Assembly: GCF_023856365.1 (NCBI RefSeq)
Contig: NC_064552.1
Coordinates: 7,989,160 to 8,053,159, forward strand
Reading direction: 5' to 3'
Source: Brienomyrus brachyistius
Lineage: Eukaryota > Chordata > Actinopteri > Osteoglossiformes > Mormyridae
DNA: 64,000 nucleotides
Made by a program: the position numbers and the translations under genes. Below, one piece after another: positions 34,385 to 46,960 of this stretch. The notes under the pieces were generated by a model. That model did no database searches and was not told the origin of the DNA. It worked only from the letters and a program-made list of their open reading frames with translations. Numbering within the stretch: the first letter of the stretch is position 1; each line of letters begins with the position of its first letter.

Positions 34385-34620
34385 ATGTATACGTTACATT
34401 GTGGGGACCAAAATGTGTGTTTTTGACTTTGATTTTTGTGGGGACTTCTTTTTCTGTCCCTAAAAAAAGAGACTAAATTCTATTAAAATCTGTGACTAGA
34501 GTCAAAAAACTAAAAATGGCAAAACATTTGTGGTTTGTTTGGTTAAGTAGGGGTTAAGGTTGTCATTGTTGGGATTAGGGTTTTGCCCATAGAAAGAAAA
34601 GGGTGAGCCCTGCATAGATA
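34385..34620 (-). repeat. GTGGGGAC interspersed repeat, copy 1
   Basis: TTACATTGTGGGGACCAAAATG...TTTTTGTGGGGACTTCTTTTTC is followed by ACTAAAAATGGCAAAACATTTGTGG, GGGGTTAAGG and GGATTAGGGTTTTGCCCATAGAAAGAAAAGGG. The complement of this later part matches copy 2 at 42760-42960 (TCTATGGGGAAAAC, CTAATC, CCCTAACC, TTTTTAGT). Copies 1-3 all abut CA/TG microsatellites. Confidence 0.6.
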
Positions 34621-34631
34621 TGAATATGTGG

Positions 34632-34760
<129 letters not shown>

Positions 34761-34764
34761 TCAC

Positions 34765-34858
34765 ATCACATCCCAGGTGTATCCCTGCCAGGTGCCCTGT
34801 GTTGGCTTGGATAGGCCCTAGACCCCCCCCCCCCATGCATAGAAGATGAATGGGTGGA
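34765..34858 (+). mobile_element. 3' part of the tRNA-headed retroposon
   Basis: CCCAGGTGTATCCCTGCCAGGTGCCCTGTG, GGATAGGCCCTAGACCCCCC (a C10 run at about 34824-34833) and AGAAGATGAATGGGTGG match the family order up to a decayed (ATGG) tail. Confidence 0.6.
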
Positions 34859-36939
34859 AATCTTGTCTAACTTGAAACTAAGTAGGATATTTCTCCATTT
34901 TATGACATTGAAAATTGCTGGAATTTCTAGGAAGACTTTTCCAAGCCAGACACATTTGTGATGTCTGGAAATAATCTCAGACTTTTGCAGTGATTTCCGG
35001 ACTAAAGAGTCAATAAGAAGGTCAATATCAGCTTTGCAGAGGACTTTCTGTCTAACTATTGAATGTTTCTCCTCCCCCTCCTTTTTGTGTGACCATTAGT
35101 TTCCATAAATGCGACGGACACAGATCAATAAAGGATTAGATATCTAAATGATGTTTTATCATCCTCTTGATATTTGTAACGTTAGGGCAGTTTAGTTTAG
35201 TTGATGCGCTTGCTATTCAGGAAAATGTCAGCAACCAGGGATCTTCTGCTATGAGTCATTACACATAGGAAGGTATGCAACTCAATGGATTCTTTGCATT
35301 AAGGAAGCCATCTGTCTAGATAAGGAGAATTTTAAAAATATCCCTGTGTGTGAGTGGCTGCTATGTCATATCGTAAAAACATTTATTTATCTGGTCTGCC
35401 CTATATGATTTGTTTATTAGATTAATTATATTTTTCGTTTTCGAAGATTTATAGATCTTAGATTATGCTTCATCCTACGTATTCCGTCCAGGGTATTTCC
35501 GTCCATGTGCCTGCTCCTCTGCTTCCTGAGATAGGCTCCAAGCTGAACCACGACCCAGTACTGGCTTAGAGGTCAGTTGATGGATGAAAAACAGGATGCA
35601 GTGGACTTTGTCCCAGTAAACAAGTAACACAGAATGCATTTATTTGTTGTATACAATGTTTGTTTGTACACTGTATATGTACTTACATGTAAATATGTTG
35701 CAGAATATGTATCAAAATGCAAACGAGTATTAAGTGCATGTGCTTTAAAAGTTACACGTAAGTCGGTCCCTTTTGAAGTTCTGAAAGTATCTGCTTCTAA
35801 GCTATTAGTTTTCCGCTGCAGTATTCTGAGGGGCCATTTGTTACATTTCAGTAAAGGTTTATTGCATCTTAATCTCACCTTATAGTAGCACTGCCTGCAA
35901 GGACATTAAAAAATGTTTTACAGCCGGTAGTTTGCTTTGTCTCAATTTGTTTTAGACTAATATACAATTTAACCTTCAGAATAGCATTTGCAGGTTCATA
36001 ACATTTGGAGCAGGTGTAATTTTTCTACAGAACACAGTTACAATGTGACCCTATTTATCTCTGTTTCTAGTAATGTGTAACATTAATCTATGGGCTATTC
36101 ATGACCCATTATTACAACACAGCAATAATTCATTCCTATTGTTTAGCCCTGCACCTGAGGAAAATATATGTTTAGGATTCAATTGTTCCCTTAAGCGTTT
36201 CACCAACCAACAACGCCATGAAAGAGGAGGAGTGTTACTTACAGAACGCTTCACCTCACAGTGCGTGAAATGTCACAAGTTATGAGGAGTAAAATGGGCC
36301 GCTGGCAATTTGGCAGTTGTTTGAAACCGTGAAGAATTCACTTCCATGTCAGATTATTCCTTTATTATTGTGTGGCAGGAACTCCTATTTTGGACGATTT
36401 GCAAACAACTACTAGATGCAAGTGCTAAGCAGCAGAAGAAATATTAATATGGTTTGCAAAGTACAAGAATCTAACTGCCATTTCACAGTTTACACTGATT
36501 CCCGCAAAATCCAATTTATAACAAGTGACAATGTGCACATACTTTGCAGTATACAGTTGCATGTTGTTTTTGCACACGTTCTATATAGAATAGCATTTGT
36601 TGCACTTCAAATTGCAGTGTAAATATAAGATGTATGTATTTTTCTGGGACGAACAACAGAGCGAGGAAATGTTCATTGACAATGCATATTGCCATGCAGC
36701 GTGCACATTTTTTCCCAAAACAATGTACAAGGGAGGCAAATAGGTCCTTACAAACACACATGCTGTTAAGGAGTTGAATAGGCATAAGTGCAGCTATGCT
36801 GATCTTCCAATGAATGCCCAGGTACCGATGTAGACAGTTTTAGAGTATGAGTTTCAATATCGTCAAACAAAGCAAGAACCTAATAAAACTATTCAAAGAC
36901 CAGAATTGCAAAATGAAGATCATTAAAGGAACAAAAAGT
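34859..36939. other. Non-coding apart from one repeat remnant
   Basis: Unique AT-rich sequence. An 83-codon plus frame and a 101-codon minus frame overlap at 35573-35885, with no domains. The 36516-36785 minus-strand stretch could be the 3' untranslated part of the LINE fragment that follows on that strand. Confidence 0.4.
35488..35588 (+). mobile_element. Diverged 3' part of the tRNA-headed retroposon
   Basis: GTCCAGGGTATTTCCGTCCATGTGCC, TGCTTCCTGAGATAGGCTCC, CACGACCCAGTACTGGCTTAGAGG and GATGGATG follow the 3' order of the family. Confidence 0.55.
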
Positions 36940-37350
36940 GGAATCGGGACAGATGGGTCTTAAGGTGTTTCTTGAAGGTGGAGAGGGAGTCTGATGACCG
37001 GCTGTGGCTTGGCTGCTCATTCTACCATCAGAGAACACGAGAGAATCTTCTGGGGTGTGATTTCTCAGGTAGCAGAGGCAGCTCCAAGTGTCGTTGGTTT
37101 GCTGACCGAAGAAGGTGAGATGGGAAATAGATCTTAAGGAGCCTCTTGATGGAGATGCATGTAGTTATGAATATATGTTGTAAGGTACAGTATATAGAGT
37201 CTTTACAGCTGAGGCCTTTGTAACCCATTATTATTTCAATGGTTGTGGGCTGCAACAGAGTGATAGGTGATGAGTAAAAAGGAAAGAGGTAGTATTCAGA
37301 GAAAGTGAAGGTAGGCAGATGATTAATGTTGGACAGAGAAACTAGCAACG
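36940..37350 (-). pseudogene. LINE reverse-transcriptase C-terminus (CR1/L2/Rex1 type), minus strand
   Basis: On the minus strand, after 106 codons ending ...ANQRHLELPLLPEKSHPRRFSRVL, the sequence continues through stops to NEQPSHSRSSDSLSTFKKHLKTHL (about 37020-36949). The typical end of these ORF2 proteins is WNxLPxxIRxSxSLxxFKxxLKTHLF, an unmistakable match. The preceding PSHLLRSANQRHLEL matches the P-x-R-x-LRSSxxxxLxxP block. Stops and loss of the Trp in WN show decay. Together with 18650-19125, the window holds two dead LINE 3' ends in opposite orientation. Confidence 0.7.
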
Positions 37351-38059
37351 GTATTTATCATGTCCTCCAAATCAGGTAAGTATACCACCTGATTTGGCCT
37401 TGTGGTTTGCATATAGTTTCAATGTATTACTTCTTTGAAAAACTATTGGGGACTGTTTTCATTTACAGTATGTAATGATTTGCACAGATCAGTAACTTTT
37501 TAAAAATGCTTTGGAAACATGCTTAGTTGAATTGGTGGGATACTTTCAACTAATTTTGGGTTTGTTCCAGAAGTGGTCTAAGAGAAGCAACTTGTAGGGT
37601 TTTTCTGAGCTATGTCATATACTAGGGAGTAGGGCTGCTCAGTAGACAGTTAAACGGTTATTTAACATGATGAGTCTTCAGGATGGCACGGCTGAAGTCA
37701 GATGCTTTCCTGGTCGCTCTGATCAGGCTGGACACTTATCTTGAATTACTCATTGACTTTGGAAATATTGCGCATTTATTAAACTTTTAAAAATAATACA
37801 GGAACAGGAGCATCGATGTTAAGCAAAATGTGGCAAAATTATCATTCTATCTCGATTACTTTGTTTTGATCATTGTTGGAAGCCAAAATCGCAATTGAAA
37901 TTAAAATCGCGATTAATCGCATAGCCATACTAGGTAGATGTTGACCATGACTATTACTTTAGCCTCTATCTTTATGTCACCATGTTTAAGTTAAGGAAAG
38001 ACCACCAAAAAATGACTGACCCTATGGTGTATCAAACAAGAAACTCTGACTTGTAAGTA
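37351..38059. other. Non-coding, nothing recognised
   Basis: CGCAATTGAAATTAAAATCGCGATTAATCGCATAG near 37889 is a short inverted CGATTAAT/AAATCG arrangement. Otherwise unremarkable. Confidence 0.4.
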
Positions 38060-38830
38060 CATTAGGCAACATTCATCACGGGGATGGAGAAAGAAATATT
38101 ATTATTTGCCCTGAAATGTCAGACAGGGCCCTTGGGTGCACCAATCCAAAGAAGTTACGTCTTACAGTGGAGATAATGTTTGATCCCCATTGTGCCACAT
38201 TAGCTGTCGTTGGTGAGGAGAACACCAAAATGCACCAGTGAACACCAAACGGCTCTGTTTCCATTAGGAGGGTTAGACAGCTAGGATTCTCTCACTCTTA
38301 TGGCTGCATGTCGGCCAGCTGTGGAAAGGTCTGTGGATGGAGTACAGTGCATAGTGATCTCCTCGAAGTGTGTCATTTCGCTCAATGAAGTCATCAGCAC
38401 GTACAGTGAACAGGAGACAGTGCCTGACACAGGCGGATGTATGTGCTAGCCTTCACCCCTCCTGAGATGGTGTGAATATCATCGGCATGGATGTCATTCC
38501 CTGGGATGTTGAGTGGGAGACCTAAGAGAAATGGGGTAATTGGCCATTCTAGATAGGGAGAAAATGGGGATTTTTTTTTTAAGAGTAGTGAACAATTGTT
38601 CTGGATGATAACTCAAGTGATTGTTAGCAGAGGAATTATACAGGTCTGTTTGACGGCTGAGGGGATGTAATCAGTGGTTTGAGGAGACTTGAGAAGAGAC
38701 GAGATGAAGGGAACATGATAAAATGTGCTAGAGGTTTAGACACAATGGGATTACATTGATGTTGTGTGAGTTTATATCTGGCCTCCTCAATGTCTCCCAG
38801 TGACTCATTCTGGAGCATTTATAGTCTCTC
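38060..38830 (-). other. Unidentified segment, possibly an old retroelement
   Basis: This block has more even base composition than its surroundings, and the minus strand is C/T-rich with frames of 60-62 codons. Around 38462-38510 the minus strand reads IHADDIHTISGGVKASTYIRLCQ, which contains ADD as in LINE polymerases (YADD), but the context does not match well enough to name. Its position upstream of the minus-strand LINE end at 36940-37350 would fit a broken LINE body. I cannot identify it. Confidence 0.25.
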
Positions 38831-40399
38831 AGGTCAAAGGGAAAACCAAGAATCATTTTGTTTAATAACAGAATAAACTAAGACACAACTTTTAGCAGAT
38901 TACTGCCCCGTTATAAGAATGATTTATTGTTGATCAATTTGTTAGTAAAGTGGGAAAATGCAAAACGCAGTTTGAACAAGATGTGCATTTGTTCACATTT
39001 GAATTGTAAAATCAGTAAATAGAAACAGATGGAGTAATTAACACGGTATTTATGTTTTTGTTGTCGAAGCCAGCAAAAATCACTGAAGTTTAAAAAATTG
39101 AAAAAGTGCTGTGAATTTCAGATTTATTTAGATGCTTAACCAGCAGACAAACAAGACCATTCCAGTTAATCCTGCGCAAATCGTTTTACTCAAAGGGTTG
39201 CAAGGTATTACATAACCAGCTGCTAAATGCTTGCTGTACTTTGAACTGAATCAGTGCAGCTGAGATGGTAATGACATCACCGACCTTCTCCTAGACAAGT
39301 ACAAGAGCTGGCAGATTATTAGACAAAAATTGGTGGTGTCTGTTAATGCTTGTCAAGAGATCTGGCCAGGAGTTGGGGTCCGTGCTGTGTTTGTTTTCTC
39401 TTCTAAGAAATGGCCTGTCCTTCTATTCTTTGTCCAGCTAAGGTACCACAGCTGGACAAATATTAAATAAACTTGTCTGGGTGGCATTATCCATTTCTGC
39501 ACTTACAAAAGTCAATTCTACAGAGTATTGTCTCACAGCATGGATAGATTTGTGCTGTTTTTCTATCATAAAGAATACATTACTCCAGGAAAAATGTAAT
39601 GTTTCTTATTAATATGAAATTAGTATTATTATTATTATTAATACTACTACTAGTAATAATAATAATTGTTGCTGTTTTTGTTGTTAGTAGTAGTAATAAT
39701 TATACTAACGATGATAATGGTAATGATAATAATATAAATGTTGTTATTGTTGCTGATGCTGTTAATAATATTTAATTAATCTACTGTACGAGACAGAAAT
39801 ATTAAAACAGAACAACTATAGAATGCCATTGCCAACGCCAACTCAGGTCAGACTGCACCTTTGGTGAGGTATAATTATGTTCTGTATAATTTAGCTTTTG
39901 CAGAAATAGCAGTCGTTTTGACCTCAAGCATTATTAAATCTTCCTTTGTTTAGTTCCCTAAACCCCAAAATAGCCATTCATGATCTGTTAGCGCAGTTGA
40001 CTTCCACAATCATTCAGTACCTGAGTCAGCAGAAAAACCGAGGGCTGTGGCAAGGTTGTAGCCTCCCTTAAACCCCTCCTCAAAGTCGGTGTGTATATGT
40101 ATTTGTATTTACCATTGGTCATAAGTTAAAGCGCACCAATGAACTGCTTGTATCAGCTGTCTTACAGAGTACTGTGGTTAAGTAGTAGTTAACATTTAGT
40201 GCCCCATTTAAAGAGTCCGTACGACAGTCGGCCATTTGCCTGTGGAGTTCCTCAAACAGGTTATATATTTCCATTATGATTGCTGTAAAATGCAACAGAG
40301 AACTACTACTATCCTACTGTCATCATTACTAGAGCATAATTATCTCCTTTCATAAGTACAGTACTATATATTAAAATATAACTTTGGAATAATGAAATA
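38831..40399. other. Non-coding, with a trinucleotide-rich stretch
   Basis: 39230-39480 is complex and unique. 39615-39775 is ATT/TAA/GTT-rich low complexity (ATTATTATTATTATTAATACTACTACTAGTAATAATAATAAT). Confidence 0.5.
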
Positions 40400-40447
40400 A
40401 CACACCCTGGACAAGTCGTTGCAGAAGATGGATGGATGGATGGATGG
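40400..40447 (+). mobile_element. 48-bp retroposon tail with an 11-bp target-site duplication
   Basis: The insert (ACACACCCTGGACAAGTCGTTGCAGAAG then ATGG repeats) matches the last bases of the tRNA-headed family, where GACCCTG...AAGCGGTTGCAGAAAATGG precedes the tail, with a small internal loss. Perfect ATAATGAAATA copies flank it (40389-40399 and 40448-40458). The inserted part is even shorter than at 19618-19685. Confidence 0.8.
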
Positions 40448-40458
40448 ATAATGAAATA

Positions 40459-41171
40459 TCCATTTTAACCTGCTTTAAAGAGTTTTTGATAAGATTTTTT
40501 TCATAACTGGAAAAAAACTCCTGGAATGAAATAAATGCCTCTGTGTCTGAGGCTATATAATGAAATTACTCAAAGGTTGTAGCTATGTAGAATGAATTAT
40601 AATGAACTGTAGACTCATTGTTATCTTTTATAAACACGTGTGGGTATCTAATGCTCACTTTCTGTTATGTCCATCTGCACCCTCCTCATGCCTTATGCTT
40701 CTTAGGATAGACTGTAAATCGGTAAATTGATCAGTGGTTTTGCAAAAGGGATGTACAGACCTTTTAACTGTATTTGTTTATTTAGCTAAACGTCATGCAT
40801 TCGTCATGTTGAAAAGGAAAATCGTGTCACGATATTTAATCTTCATGGCATTTGTGTCATTCATCTTGTCTTAAGTATACAACCAGTTGCACTTCAAAAG
40901 GGGCTGTGATTCATGAAGCATAGACCTTTATAATTTTTCTGCTGCCATATTTATGTAAGAGAACATTTTGGGTCATATATAAATATATGGTCTTTTTATG
41001 TTGGCCATGAGGGAGATTTTCACTAAATGGTCAAGATAAATGCAATGTGAAAGTCAGTCAGCAGATAATGTCTAACGCTGGCACTTTGGATGTGTGCCAT
41101 TCGAATGATGTCTCTGACTTCCTGTTTTGGAATCAAAACAGCCTGAATGTTTTAGCATATGTGGTAGTCTG

Positions 41172-41202
<31 letters not shown>

Positions 41203-42734
41203 GTGAATAAATTTACTTCATAGATGCGTACTTTTTTTTTTGCTTTTACATTAGACCAGAGTGCTGGTAGTTGAAACAGCATCTACTTTAGCCTTAAGAA
41301 AATCTATTTTTTATATGAAAAACATGTGGCTGACTTGTCATTTGTTAAAGTGTAGCAGGAAGAGCAAAAGCAGGCCAGTGAATGCTTCAGCGCGACTACT
41401 CATTCAGAATGATGAATGTGGCTAAACGCACATTTGTCCGTAAAACTTGCAGAGTGGATGAGCATCATTAAGCATGAGAAATAGGTGTAGCATGCTGAGA
41501 AGTGAGTGCAGCAAACAGATGTTGTGAATTTTTGCAGGCATCCTTCATACAGGAACCTATCATTAATAAAACTTGAAGGTGATCCCCTCTTTTCATTTAA
41601 TAACATGAAATAAGACAGGGTTGCTGAATGCACAATTTCATACAGGTTTAAATAAGAGAAACCTGATTATCTTTGAAATTGCTACCCTGTTTTCTTTGTA
41701 CGTCAAGATCTGTTGATTCCCTGGTTCTGTCTCTCTTTATTTGGTAAGTAAAGTAGCCTTTGATATTGCTCAAAGATTAGGGGAGACTGTAGCATTTTCA
41801 CCATGGCTGGCCCAAAGCTATGCGTAAATCTCTCTGTGCATGGATTGTACAAAAAGCTTTCTGTTCGTGCTGTTTTTAAGCTTCTGCCTTTCTTGTCAAC
41901 GCTATAAACAAAAGAAACAGAAAATAATATGACAAACGTTGACTCTACAAGTAAACAAACCAAGGGGAGATAATGTGATTGGTAGAAATGAGTAAATCCC
42001 TGTGAGATATGACATGTTAAGTTAAGAATATGCCATCTTATTACTGATCTTCTAAGCATACTTTGAATGAGCATAATGCCAGAGATGCTGAAGTGATACT
42101 GAGCAGCGTTGGGGTAAATTGCAATAGCCTGTTCTTGAGGCTAAACTCACCTGATTTTATATACAATGCTGAAATAGTTTACCAAGAATAATGTTAAAGC
42201 CCTAAAGGATTGTTCAGCCTATAAATCTTAATAGAGGATCTGCAATTTTCAATGGGTTCCCTGCATCTCTTTTACCCAACTACCCCTTACGTCCCCTCCC
42301 TTGTGATATCTGCAATTTTACTCCAGCAAAGCCATTGTGACTTGAATTTCCCAATGCCACAATTTGCCTGCAAACAGGATTACATGCATATAACCTATGC
42401 AGATCAATATAAAACATGTCAAGACTCTTTAAGTTCATGTTTGCTGCTAAGTGCAATGTACCGTAGTGGAAACAAGTACGAGAAACGTGGAAATAAATGG
42501 GTGTGATTATTTGAGTAGCGACTGTCAGACACTAATGTTGTGTTTCTCTTCCATTGTACAGCGAAACTGGGCATCTAATAATACATATTTATGCACTTAA
42601 TAGGGAAGCCTTTATTGTTGTTGTCTATTATAAATATAGGCAGATTATTTACATTTTTGACTGTGCAACCACAGTATATATATACAGGATAATGTATGCT
42701 ATCATCTTTATTCAGGTACTTTGTTTGTACATAC
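40459..42734. other. Non-coding, no gene recognised
   Basis: Includes a poly-A run of about 20 at 41179-41199. A 123-codon minus-strand frame (41703-42074) has no domain, and neither do the short frames at 42252-42506. Confidence 0.45.
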
Positions 42735-42960
42735 ATACACACACACACGCACACACACAGGTTTGTAATTATATTTGTGGGGACTCTCCATTCTTTTCTA
42801 TGGGGAAAACACTAATCACAACATGACGACCTTCACCCCTACCCAGCCCTAACCACAACCATAAGTAACCAAAACAAAGTACTACCCTTTTCGCATTTTT
42901 AGTTTTTTGGTTCACAGATTTTCACAGATTGCTTCTTAATTTTGTTTGTACTCAATCAAA
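42735..42960 (+). repeat. GTGGGGAC interspersed repeat, copy 2, with (CA)n at its left edge
   Basis: (CA)n-like sequence (42735-42760) leads into GGTTTGTAATTATATTTGTGGGGACTCTCC, TTCTATGGGGAAAACACTAATC, CCTAACC and TTTTTAGTTTTTTGG. Matching blocks occur, inverted, at 34385-34620 and in the same sense at 63855-64000. Confidence 0.65.
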
Positions 42961-45469
42961 CCTTTAGACAGTAAAATGTTTTTATTTGATGTGAAAATGC
43001 AAAATTGCATTTTGGCAAGACAGTAAATACCAAGGACCCCTCTTTATATTCTGTGGTTCAGCCTCATCATTCACAATGAACTTATCTGCAAATCTTACTT
43101 CTTGTGTTACTAAGTGTTCAGCTTGACTTTCAGATATTAATGAAAAAGTGTGTGAGTAATGGAAAAAGGGACACAGTCACCCTGTAATATTGAAACTTTA
43201 AGATAAACTGCTAGTATTGAATTCGTTCCAGTTTTCTTTCTTTTCTTTCCATTTTTTTTGGCTCGCTGAACAATAAGATTGATTCAAGTCATAAATGGAA
43301 AGTCAGTTTGCACTACCCCTGTTTCAAATTGGCAGGTCTTGCATAAAGCATCCACAGCAGTCAGTTTTGTGGTCAGGAGTGGTTTTTGCATTAGTGAAAT
43401 GTAATATTGTTTGACATCAGGGACAAATTACACTATACAACATAAATTAAATAGCTTAGAAAGAATGGTTGGTGCTCAGCATGTTTCCGAATGGCCCCTT
43501 AAGAGTAATAAGGGATAACTTTCATGTTCTTGCCACTTTTCTTTGATATTGTTATATTTTTCCAATATATATAAAGGCAGCTTAAATAGAATGTGACTTA
43601 CACCTTTGAACTATAATTAGGATTATCCTTTACATGATTTATCTTTACATGAGGCATACATTTTGTATGGAAAAACCACAAAAAAAGGTTACTTGTTAAC
43701 CCATTGTTCCCAAAGTGGTCCCTACTACCTCCATTCATATCTTAGAAGCTGTTAAACTTCATGGACTTTTATGTTGGTGTATGACTAATCTAACTACACA
43801 GGGGCCATGCTAGGCTTTATGCTGTATGGATCAGTAATCTAATTGCAGGCATGATGGAGTTCAGAAGAGCTGATCTTCCCGTTGCTTTCACGGAAGGCTC
43901 CTAAGTATGTGATCTCTGCTGTTGTTCATGTGACGTATGTGTGGGAAAGGAGATGCGATACTGCATTTTAGTTTTTCGCGTCGACTGTTATGTGTGGGTG
44001 TTTGTAAGGAAACATGGTTACATTGTGTGAATAAGGTTTCTATGACGGAGTGACAAAGACTGGAAAAGTAATCACGGGAAATACAGATTCTGATTGATTA
44101 CTCTATATATTCTTGCATTTTATATTACAGGGACTGCCTCTCACAGTGATATTTTAATAGCTGCTTTTGATATTGAATGTAACATCCCACTTAGGCCCAG
44201 GAGGACAATAGAGATTCACTGTAAATATCATTCTCTGCTTAAACAAAAACATATAAAGTTGTTGATGTCAGGGAGTTACTCTGTAACATAATTGAAAAAG
44301 TGCACCAGAGTATGTGGATTATTCCCTAAGAAAATGGATCAGTCGTTGATTTAAGCGTTTTGAGACATGGTGTCCTGCAAAAATATTATAACCGTTCGAC
44401 AAAAACGCCCAGAAATACAAACAAAAGTAGCATAAGATTAGTCGGTGGAAATTTTGACTGCTACTAATTGAAATAAACAGTGAATTTAGCTTAAGCTAAA
44501 ATTTTGGAGGCATATTCCAATAAGTTTGAATTGGCCATTGAGTGTCCATAGCCAGAGACTAAAGTCAACCTTTACATTTTTAACAATACTATTGCAAGTA
44601 TAGAAAAAAAATAATGAATTATTCAATTATATTCAATTATTAATTTATAATACCATAGTATGTGCACACACGTGGATGTAGACCGTGCTACTTAGTACAG
44701 GAAATACATTGAATTGCATATTTAACTCTCATACCAGATTGCTAGAATTGGCCCTTGATACTTAGCCCCTTGTTTGTGTGTATTTGTTTTTTTATTTTTT
44801 TAAGGAATAATAAATTATTTAAAAAATATTTCAAATATGTTAAGGGGGTAGTTTACTAGCCATTTCAGATAACAGTTGTAAGCAATGAAATTAAACAGAA
44901 AAGTGTTTGTCAGTGTTTATTTGGTTGAGAAAAAAAACTGAATTAAACATTACAATGTGTGCAAACGAAGATTAATACACACACACACACACACACAAAA
45001 TAAGAATTTCCTCATTTCCTGACAAAGTTATTGATATCTTGTACAGTTAAATAATTTGATGAGGCATTGATGTGTCAAACATGCTCTGCTCATGTTGGAG
45101 CATGGAGAAGTACATTGGTGTATTACATGGCTACTGCAAATACTGGGGTGACTGTAGAAGAGGGTTTGAATTGGCTAAGCTAACACACTTTCACAGACAT
45201 AACACCATAATTTTATACCAACGTGGAGATCATTTAAACATCATTTTCTTTGGCAACCTTTTACACAGTTCTGTATATATAGATATAAATTTGTAAGAGC
45301 TATGTAATTATGTTATATGGAAATTTCTGTTGACTGTTAAATTCCATCTCTGTAGTAATATTTGGAGACTAATTTTGTGCGTGGTGTGCTGTTAAGCAAT
45401 AATATCAACATTTTTGTGTATAAAAAGATTTATACGATGGATATTTTGGTGTCCCGAAACTGCCCTTGT
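42961..45469. other. Non-coding, no gene recognised
   Basis: AT-rich unique sequence. A (CA)11-12 microsatellite lies at 44974-44997. Frames under 85 codons show no domain. Confidence 0.45.
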
Positions 45470-45595
45470 GTGGAGCCTTTGATGGACGGGCATCTCTGGG
45501 CCTGCATCTTCCCCGCCTCCCCAGTGTTCCCTGCCATAGGTTCACCGCAGCTTACCCTGGAGAAGCGATTATGGGAGATGCATGGATGTGGTGTA
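45470..45595 (+). mobile_element. Diverged 3' part of the tRNA-headed retroposon
   Basis: GATGGACGGGCATCTCTGGGCC, then CCAGTGTTCCCTGCCATAGG, CTTACCCTGGAGAAGCGATTATGGGAGATGCATGGATG parallels GATGGACTGGCATCC...GGATAGG...GACCCTG...AAGCGGTTATGGAAGATGG. Confidence 0.5.
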
Positions 45596-46279
45596 GCCTA
45601 TAGTTAGCATAAACAGAACTGACATGCAGGATTTATGATCCCAGATCTTTGAGTCATTGATATGTTTAGTTATTTTATATTAGACCAAAGAAATGTGAAG
45701 ACAACCTGAACAGCGAAGCGAAATTCCGGGTAACTTTTATAACTGAGCATAACAATCCAAGAACAAGCCCTCAGACTAATGTTAGCTGTTACATAAACAT
45801 TTGTTCCTAAAATGTTTGCTAATAAATCAAGTCCAACCACGTCTGTGGATAAATGCGAGAAAATACTGCAGCGGAAAAGATTTCTCTGCTAGTACATGAT
45901 ACTGATATGTATGCAAAAAGATGAACTTTCATTATACTTTTAATGACATTCAGAAATGTTCCTGTATGGTATGAATTACATTAACCCTCTTTAATGATGA
46001 CGGAGCAGGACTTTAGATTGCTTTTCATATTCTTTCTTCACTGGAAACACAAATTAGGCACAAAGTTTTGCTTATTTTAATTGGAGTTGTTGTCAGCATT
46101 TGTTTAATTGGAGTTGTTGTCAACATTAGGACAATTAGATTTCCGTTCTGTCATCGCATACAATTGCAACAAAAAAAAAATCTTTTTTACTTCATGCAGC
46201 CAATATAAACTTAAGGATAGTTACACGGTTTTTTTCAGGGTTGCTAAGCTTAACTACAATATCGATATTAATATTTAAC
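45596..46279. other. Non-coding; contains a 27-bp tandem duplication
   Basis: TTTAATTGGAGTTGTTGTCA-x-CATT occurs at 46076-46102 and again at 46103-46129 (period 27 bp). No gene. Confidence 0.6.
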
Positions 46280-46960
46280 GAAAAAGGTTATGTTATTAAT
46301 TTCTCTGTCCGGGTGATGATTAACAGTTTCAATCCCATCATAAAAATGAGGCTATTATGCCATATTGACCTCTTCATGTGCTGAGAGAGCTTGATATCAG
46401 GAGAATCAAAGTGCACACGTAAATTTGCAGAATACCGAATCATCGCGAGGAATCACCCTCTGCCGGCGCAGCCCCGCTTTTCATCTCAGCCATCGACCTA
46501 TTTCAAGTATGCTGCCGCTTTTCTTTCCTCTTTGTTTCCGAAGATAAATTAGCGGCTTCTAAGTAATGCAGTGAACCCTAATTCTCTTTGATTAGTATCA
46601 AGTTAGATGATAGCGACCCATTGAAATTGGTCATCAGCATAAATAATGAGTGAATGAACTGATAAAATGCAAACTCACCAGCCATCATAAATCAAATGAA
46701 ATCCACTTGCTGTGGAAGTCACTGAAATTAGAAGTCCATGCTCCTATTAATTATGTTGCCTTCTGAAGGCGACAGTGTTATAAATCAGTCCTGAACGGCA
46801 CTTGGGTTGCTGAGCTGAAGGAGTGAAGCCGGCTGCAAATTGCTTTGTATATGCTCCTAATGGTGTCTTAAATAACCCACCTTTGGAGGCAGCTCCGGTA
46901 GGGATAGCACCGTGAAGGTTCACTATTGTCCGATAGTGAGCATTTTTAATTCATCTGGCA
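46280..46960. promoter_or_regulatory. Possible conserved noncoding block
   Basis: The longest complex, repeat-free block in the window, about 680 bp, with no frame over 60 codons. Motif-like content includes TAATTATG, CATAAATAATGAGTG, TAAATCAAATGAAATCC and GACGATAG-type strings. No stop-free frame suggests an exon. It resembles ultraconserved or enhancer DNA but no comparison could be made. Confidence 0.3.

Noticed and set aside
38462..38510. ADD motif as a reverse-transcriptase active site
   Set aside because: The residues around it do not match the YADD block and a stop follows closely; kept only as a weak hint for the unidentified segment.
41703..42074. 123-codon minus-strand frame
   Set aside because: No domain, signal peptide or context supporting expression.
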